A DNA stretch of 11,051 nt, taken from the NCBI GenBank assembly GCA_021129815.1, contig JAJOKN010000006.1, positions 1 through 11,051 of the forward strand, read 5' to 3'. Positions 7,055 to 11,051 of this stretch are shown here, piece by piece. Position numbers and translations under genes: made by a program. The DNA is from Desulfotomaculum sp. Its GTDB lineage: Bacteria > Bacillota > Desulfotomaculia > Desulfotomaculales > Desulfohalotomaculaceae. Positions within the stretch are counted from its first letter, which is position 1. Each line of letters begins with the position of its first letter. A model generated the notes under the pieces. The model searched no databases, was not told the DNA's origin, and was given only the letters and a program-made list of their open reading frames with translations.

Positions 7055-7936
7055 TTAGAAGTCAGCACTCTTAAAATATTCCTCTCTATTGCGCCAGTCC
7101 TTCTTTACTTTCACCCAGAGATCTAGGTAGATTCTCGTCCCAAAAAGCGCTTCTATTTCTTGGCGTGCAAGTTGTCCTATTTTTTTCAGCATGTTGCCAT
7201 TTTTGCCTATCAATATAGCTTTTTGCGAATCGCGCTCAACATAAATAGTAGCCATCACTACGACCAAGTTATTGGATTTTTTTTCAATATCATCTACTGT
7301 TACAAATACTGAATGCGGCACCTCATCTTTTGTGAAATAAAGCACTTTTTCTCTAATTAACTCAGCGATTATAAAACTTTCAGGTAAATCTGTAACTTCA
7401 CCTTCAGGATAATATTTGGGACCTTCTGGTAAATACTGAACAATTAATTCTACCAGTTTCTGCGTGTTTTCCCCTGTCAATGCCGATACAGGTATAACCT
7501 CACTAAAATCATACAATTTGCTGTACTTATCTATGACCTCAATCAACTTCAATTTAGAAATCATATCTATTTTATTGATTACCAAAAACACAGGTGTCTT
7601 TATACCTTCTATTTGCTTTAAGATATATTTGTCTCCTTTTCCTGGCATTTCTGAAGCTTCTACCAAAAAACACACAACATCTACTTCTTTTAATGTGCTA
7701 ACTGCCAATTCTACCAGATGTTCTCCTAATTTGTGTTTAGGTTTGTGAATCCCTGGAGTATCTAAAAAGATTATTTGGGCATCAGGTAGGTTTAAAACCA
7801 TGCGTATTTTATTTCTAGTAGTTTGAGGTTTATCAGATATAATTGCCAATTTCTGACCTACCAGCTGATTTGCAAGTGTAGATTTTCCCACGTTTGGTCT
7901 TCCTATCAAAGTTACAAATCCAGATTTAAAACTCAA
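7055..7936 (-). CDS. era: GTPase Era
   Basis: Essential ribosome-assembly GTPase that binds the 3' end of 16S rRNA during 30S maturation. The GTPase domain has G1 GRPNVGKS (12-19), the switch I region around PQTTRNK (37-43), G3 DTPG (59-62), G4 NKID (121-124) and G5 SAL (151-153). The KH RNA-binding domain has its GKNG loop at 244-247 and the Era-type ending LDLWVKVKKDWRNRE. Length 293 is normal. Translation starts at TTG (7934-7936), 8 nt after GGGGGA. It follows cdd by 74 bp, a common Firmicute order, and is probably cotranscribed with it. YbeY, two genes upstream, acts in the same 16S 3'-end maturation process. Confidence 0.97.
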   Translation of the reverse strand: MSFKSGFVTLIGRPNVGKSTLANQLVGQKLAIISDKPQTTRNKIRMVLNLPDAQIIFLDTPGIHKPKHKLGEHLVELAVSTLKEVDVVCFLVEASEMPGKGDKYILKQIEGIKTPVFLVINKIDMISKLKLIEVIDKYSKLYDFSEVIPVSALTGENTQKLVELIVQYLPEGPKYYPEGEVTDLPESFIIAELIREKVLYFTKDEVPHSVFVTVDDIEKKSNNLVVVMATIYVERDSQKAILIGKNGNMLKKIGQLARQEIEALFGTRIYLDLWVKVKKDWRNREEYFKSADF

Positions 7937-8010
7937 AATTAAAATCCCCCTATGTATACAGCTTTATTAAGGATACAAGTTTTAACCACTTCACCTACAA
8001 ATTTTTGCTA

Positions 8011-8442
8011 CTATTTAAAACCATACGGCAGTAGCTCATGCGCTAAAAACTTCTTATATTCACCGTCTTTATTTGCAGTATATACTTCCATATCCGGGGC
8101 AAATTCCACCATCACTTGTCGGCATGCACCACAAGGAGTACAGTAATTCTGAGTGTCAGCAATAACCGCAAGCGCCTTAAATTCTTTTATGCCATCTGAC
8201 ACAGCTTTAAAAATCGCCACTCTTTCAGCACAACATGCCAATCCATAAGAAGCATTTTCTACATTACAACCGCTGTAAATGTGCCCATCCAAAGTTATAA
8301 GTGCAGCACCCACACAAAAATTTGAATAAGGTGCATAAGCATGTTGCATAGCTGCCTTAGCCAAGTTAATAAGCTTTGTAACAGGAAATACTGTATTCTT
8401 TAAATGAATTAACTCATCTCCTCCTACCATAATAAACCACAC
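8011..8442 (-). CDS. cdd: Cytidine deaminase
   Basis: Zinc enzyme of pyrimidine salvage that deaminates cytidine and deoxycytidine to uridine and deoxyuridine in the cytoplasm. The small homotetrameric type is recognised by the substrate motif NVENAS (60-65), the zinc and catalytic motif CAE (71-73) and PCGACRQ (103-109), which supplies two more zinc cysteines. APYS-x-F-x-VGAAL (37-47) is also typical. The coordinates use the longest form, from a GTG immediately after the ybeY stop. Neither that GTG (Shine-Dalgarno only 3 nt away) nor the ATG at 8430 (15 nt away) is well placed. The best ribosome site, AGGAGGAG at 8425-8418, lies inside the reading frame and points to an ATT at 8409-8407. That start would give 132 residues, close to the usual 130-136. 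The catalytic region is not affected. Confidence 0.95.
   Translation of the reverse strand: MWFIMVGGDELIHLKNTVFPVTKLINLAKAAMQHAYAPYSNFCVGAALITLDGHIYSGCNVENASYGLACCAERVAIFKAVSDGIKEFKALAVIADTQNYCTPCGACRQVMVEFAPDMEVYTANKDGEYKKFLAHELLPYGFK
8407..8425 (-). promoter_or_regulatory. Strong internal Shine-Dalgarno and possible AUU start of cdd
   Basis: AGGAGGAG (8425-8418) lies within the 5' part of the cdd frame. Immediately after it is ATG-AGT-TAA (8417-8409), an out-of-frame two-codon minigene. The in-frame codon at ideal 8-nt spacing is ATT (8409-8407), a rare but known initiator (for example infC). The stop of the minigene shares its last base with the ATT, so termination-reinitiation is also conceivable. 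Confidence 0.4.
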
Positions 8443-8901
8443 TCACTCCCTATCAAAAAGAAGAGTTAAAAACTCTTTTTCTTGTTTAGACATTACTTCT
8501 CTCTCTTTATCATCGCTGTGATCATATCCTAATAAATGTAAAGTGCCATGAATCACTAGAAATATCAGCTCTCGTTCAAATGTATGGCCGTAAGCTTCCG
8601 CCTGACGTTTAACTGTAGGAAGTGAAATTATAACATCTCCTAATATTCTAACATCACATTCTGGCATTTTTTCACCTTCATCCATAGCAAAAGACAATAC
8701 ATCTGTCGGTTTATCGATACCTCTATAATCCCTGTTCAATTTGCGAATATAATCGTCATCTACAAACACCAAGCTCACTTCACTATTAAACAAACCATGT
8801 TCTTTTAAAATCATTTCAACAATATAACAAGCTAAATCAATCCATTCCTTCTTAATTTCAATTGCTTTTTGTAAATTGTTAACCAATACTTGAATTGCCA
8901 T
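8443..8901 (-). CDS. ybeY: Endoribonuclease / rRNA maturation factor YbeY
   Basis: UPF0054 metalloprotein required for 16S rRNA 3'-end maturation and ribosome quality control. The diagnostic metal site H-G-T-L-H-L-L-G-Y-D-H is complete, with three histidines for the zinc. The central YRGIDKPTDVLSF motif is also typical. I start it at the ATG of 8899-8901, because AAAGGAG sits 5 nt before it. A longer form beginning at 8916 would use an ATG whose next codons contain that same Shine-Dalgarno, which is unlikely. From 8901 the protein has 152 residues, a normal length. The start lies 23 bp inside the end of pgpH, so translation is probably coupled. It ends directly at the earliest possible start of cdd, with no dgkA between. 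Confidence 0.96.
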   Translation of the reverse strand: MAIQVLVNNLQKAIEIKKEWIDLACYIVEMILKEHGLFNSEVSLVFVDDDYIRKLNRDYRGIDKPTDVLSFAMDEGEKMPECDVRILGDVIISLPTVKRQAEAYGHTFERELIFLVIHGTLHLLGYDHSDDKEREVMSKQEKEFLTLLFDRE

Positions 8902-11026
8902 TTTTTCTCCTTTCATTTTCCTGTAAATCTGGATATTCTATTCTCGAGTGAAATGCTCCTGACAACACTCTCACAAAAGCATTTGCTATAGTATCTAAAT
9001 CTTTTAACGTCAAATCACATTCATCTAATTGACCATCCATCAGCTTTTCCTTTATAATCTCTCTAACCAGCCCTTCTATTTGTCCTGAAGATGGATTCTT
9101 AAGAGCACGAACTGCTGCCTCTACTGTATCAGCCAACATAACAATAGCCACCTCTTTTGTCTGAGGTTTAGGTCCTCCATGCCGAAATGCATCTTCCACA
9201 ACTTTTTCTGGTCCTTCCATTTCCAAAGCTTTATGATAAAAGTACTTTATTAAACTAGTGCCATGATGCTGTTCGATAAAATCTATAATACATTGAGGTA
9301 ACTTGTGTTCTTTTGCTATCTCCACGCCATCTTTAACGTGCGAAGTTATTATAAGCGCAGATAAAGTAGGTGCAATCTTATCATGTGGATTTTCCATGCC
9401 TAATTGATTTTCTACAAAGAAATATGGTCTCTTTACCTTGCCAATATCATGGTACATTGCTCCAACTCTCACTAGCAGATGGTCACCATTTACAGCTTCA
9501 GTCGCTGCTTCTGCTAAATTACCAACCATTATACTATGGTGATATGTACCCGGCGCTTCTAGCAGTAATCTTCTTAAAAGCTTATTGCTCGGGTTAGAAA
9601 GTTCGAGCAACTTAACCGGTGAAGTTATACCAAAAAAGGACTCCAAATACGGCAACGCTCCGTTTGTAAGCACGGAAGACAGCAAACCGTTCAACAACCC
9701 AAGTATAACGCTAGATACAATTAACAACTGCCATGAGGTTTCCTCTATCATTCCAATTATAAATATAGAAAGCATTACAGCAACTCCAGTGTAAAGGCCT
9801 GCACGTGCTAAATCTCCGCGCTGGCTTAACTTTGTCACACTATAAATACCAGTAATTCCGCCGATGAATCCTGCAATGCTAAAAGCAATTTGATTATCTA
9901 TCATAAGCCCTACCATTAAGCTCATCACTGCTACTATCAAAATAGCAAGCCTTGTCTTTAGTAAAATTGCAACTAGCATTCCTCCTGCAGCTACTGGGGA
10001 AAGATAACCTAGCCGCTCTTCAAATTCTGGCCAAAGAAGTATTTCCATCAACAAAATCGACTTAGAAACGATTAAAACTATCGTCACTATAATTCCTATC
10101 AAACATAAATGAGCAGTATTGTTATAAATAGCGCGATTTTGCCTTCTCAAGTAAAACAAGACAATGCCCATCATCACCGCAACTAACAAAGTATTTCCCA
10201 AAAGTATAACCCACGGCCGCGATGGGTGTAGCATACCCAGCGCTTGAAGCGCTTGAATATGCTGTTCTGTTACAATTTCCCCTTTACTTACTATTTTCTG
10301 CTGTGCCTTTATCTGCACCTTAACAGGTTTAACTGATTCTACAGCTCTTTGCCTCAAAATTTCTGTTTGCTCTGCGTCATAAAAACGACTGGGCTTTACA
10401 AATTTGTCTATCAACCATACTGCATATTGATAGTACTCAGGATTAAAATTGAATTCATTTATTTGAGCAACGAGCTCTCCTTTAGCTTGGTCAAGTTTTT
10501 CCTCATCAATGCCTTTTTCCATTTGCAAGATAATAACACCAGTCAACTTGTCCCTGATCAAATATAAATCTTCCGGGTTTGATGTGGCAATTTTTTTTAT
10601 AACTTCATCTGGTAACTCTTTGTTAGTTATTTCTTTAATCATGTTTACTTTTTCTTCTACACTCAGAACTTCATCAGTTTGTATTTTTACAATGCTTTCT
10701 GTAAATTCTTTTATTTCCTGCTCTGTTTGCGATATGACTCTAAAATCTATAGTATAAACCTTTTCTACACTTTCTGCAGCTTGTCTTTTTAATTCCTCTG
10801 TTTTAACTGTATCAATATATTCCACACTGCGCGGTGCATGTATATCACGGGGTGCTACATCTCCTACTTCCAAATCTACCTTGCCATAAAAAAGGTCAAG
10901 AGATAATAAAGATGTAAAAATACACAAAAATAAAAGTGCAATTGCAGCACGGTTCACTTGACGATTATTTACTAAATAATTTAATCCTTGTACAGCTACC
11001 CTGTAAAGCACGCTTAAAAGTCTCAC
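8879..11026 (-). CDS. pgpH: 7TM-HD cyclic-di-AMP phosphodiesterase, PgpH/YqfF family
   Basis: Membrane phosphodiesterase that, in Listeria and Bacillus relatives, cleaves c-di-AMP to pApA and so controls potassium and osmotic homeostasis. The order is: an N-terminal membrane segment (about 28-45), a large extracytoplasmic 7TMR-HDED domain (about 46-268), further membrane segments (about 272-293, 306-328, 346-372, 378-397, 408-426, 433-456), then a cytoplasmic HD domain. The HD metal residues are intact: H497 in YHHS, H526-D527 in YHDIGK, H563 in TSH, H587-H588 in EQHHG and D633 in LADTVEAA. The 715-residue length is typical. Translation starts with GTG (11024-11026) after AGGGA at 9 nt. In Firmicutes the gene usually follows phoH and precedes ybeY; here ybeY follows with an overlap. 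Confidence 0.96.
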   Translation of the reverse strand: MRLLSVLYRVAVQGLNYLVNNRQVNRAAIALLFLCIFTSLLSLDLFYGKVDLEVGDVAPRDIHAPRSVEYIDTVKTEELKRQAAESVEKVYTIDFRVISQTEQEIKEFTESIVKIQTDEVLSVEEKVNMIKEITNKELPDEVIKKIATSNPEDLYLIRDKLTGVIILQMEKGIDEEKLDQAKGELVAQINEFNFNPEYYQYAVWLIDKFVKPSRFYDAEQTEILRQRAVESVKPVKVQIKAQQKIVSKGEIVTEQHIQALQALGMLHPSRPWVILLGNTLLVAVMMGIVLFYLRRQNRAIYNNTAHLCLIGIIVTIVLIVSKSILLMEILLWPEFEERLGYLSPVAAGGMLVAILLKTRLAILIVAVMSLMVGLMIDNQIAFSIAGFIGGITGIYSVTKLSQRGDLARAGLYTGVAVMLSIFIIGMIEETSWQLLIVSSVILGLLNGLLSSVLTNGALPYLESFFGITSPVKLLELSNPSNKLLRRLLLEAPGTYHHSIMVGNLAEAATEAVNGDHLLVRVGAMYHDIGKVKRPYFFVENQLGMENPHDKIAPTLSALIITSHVKDGVEIAKEHKLPQCIIDFIEQHHGTSLIKYFYHKALEMEGPEKVVEDAFRHGGPKPQTKEVAIVMLADTVEAAVRALKNPSSGQIEGLVREIIKEKLMDGQLDECDLTLKDLDTIANAFVRVLSGAFHSRIEYPDLQENERRKNGNSSIG

Positions 11027-11051
11027 TCTTTCACTTCCCTAAAGTAATATG
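11023..11051 (-). other. Possible 3' end of an upstream gene
   Basis: The last 25 bases before pgpH contain its AGGGA ribosome site and very little else. One frame reads YYFREVKE and stops at TGA (11025-11023), overlapping the pgpH GTG as GTGA. Another ends as HITLGK with a stop just upstream. In related genomes the gene here is often phoH, but too little is visible to name it. Confidence 0.15.

Noticed and set aside
7464..7748. Plus-strand open frame of 94 codons opposite era
   Set aside because: It is the antisense shadow of conserved GTPase motifs, with no ribosome site. The same applies to the other short plus-strand frames opposite trpS, the nucleotidyltransferase, lysA, cdd and pgpH.
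1..11051. CRISPR arrays, insertion sequences, tRNA or rRNA genes, attachment sites, phage or defence genes
   Set aside because: I saw no repeated spacer units, transposase motifs, terminal inverted repeats or tRNA-like sequence. The intact genes are ordinary core genes, and the only mobile-type trace is the dead toxin-antitoxin remnant.

Overview
The window is an AT-rich bacterial chromosome segment with Shine-Dalgarno-driven genes and frequent GTG/TTG starts. It contains the classic Firmicute block pgpH(yqfF)-ybeY(yqfG)-cdd-era. The gene set suggests an anaerobic, possibly thermophilic member of the class Clostridia: a TrpRS with an iron-sulfur-type cysteine motif, a DHH-CBS-tRNA nucleotidyltransferase fusion and a small rhomboid-free site-2 protease. 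That placement is inferred from gene content; no rRNA is present.

Layout from right to left, because nearly everything is on the minus strand. (1) 11026-7055 is a housekeeping operon: pgpH (7TM-HD c-di-AMP phosphodiesterase), ybeY (rRNA-maturation metalloprotein, overlapping pgpH), cdd (cytidine deaminase) and era (30S assembly GTPase). The dgkA gene that often sits between ybeY and cdd is absent. (2) 6961-2962 holds lysA (last step of lysine synthesis) and an 882-residue DHH/DHHA1-CBS-CBS-tRNA nucleotidyltransferase. A candidate promoter lies just upstream of lysA. (3) 2948-2680 is a previously gene-less stretch that I read as the remains of a vapBC-type toxin-antitoxin pair. (4) 2619-1987 is a site-2 protease family M50 gene, overlapping tail to tail with a plus-strand cysteine-rich YkgJ-type protein (1411-1995), the only plus-strand gene. 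(5) 1089-106 is trpS, with a perfect sigma-A consensus promoter, no T-box leader, and a four-cysteine motif resembling the [4Fe-4S] site of Thermotoga TrpRS. The left edge (1-94) is unresolved.

Most of the window is core metabolism and translation: tRNA charging (TrpS), tRNA 3'-end repair (nucleotidyltransferase), ribosome maturation (YbeY, Era), pyrimidine salvage (Cdd), lysine supply (LysA), and c-di-AMP turnover (PgpH). I did not find a convincing new multi-gene system. The points most worth a second look are the decayed toxin-antitoxin locus, the Fe-S-type TrpRS, the triple-function DHH-CBS-nucleotidyltransferase, the degraded 5' end of the YkgJ-type gene, and a possible AUU start for cdd.
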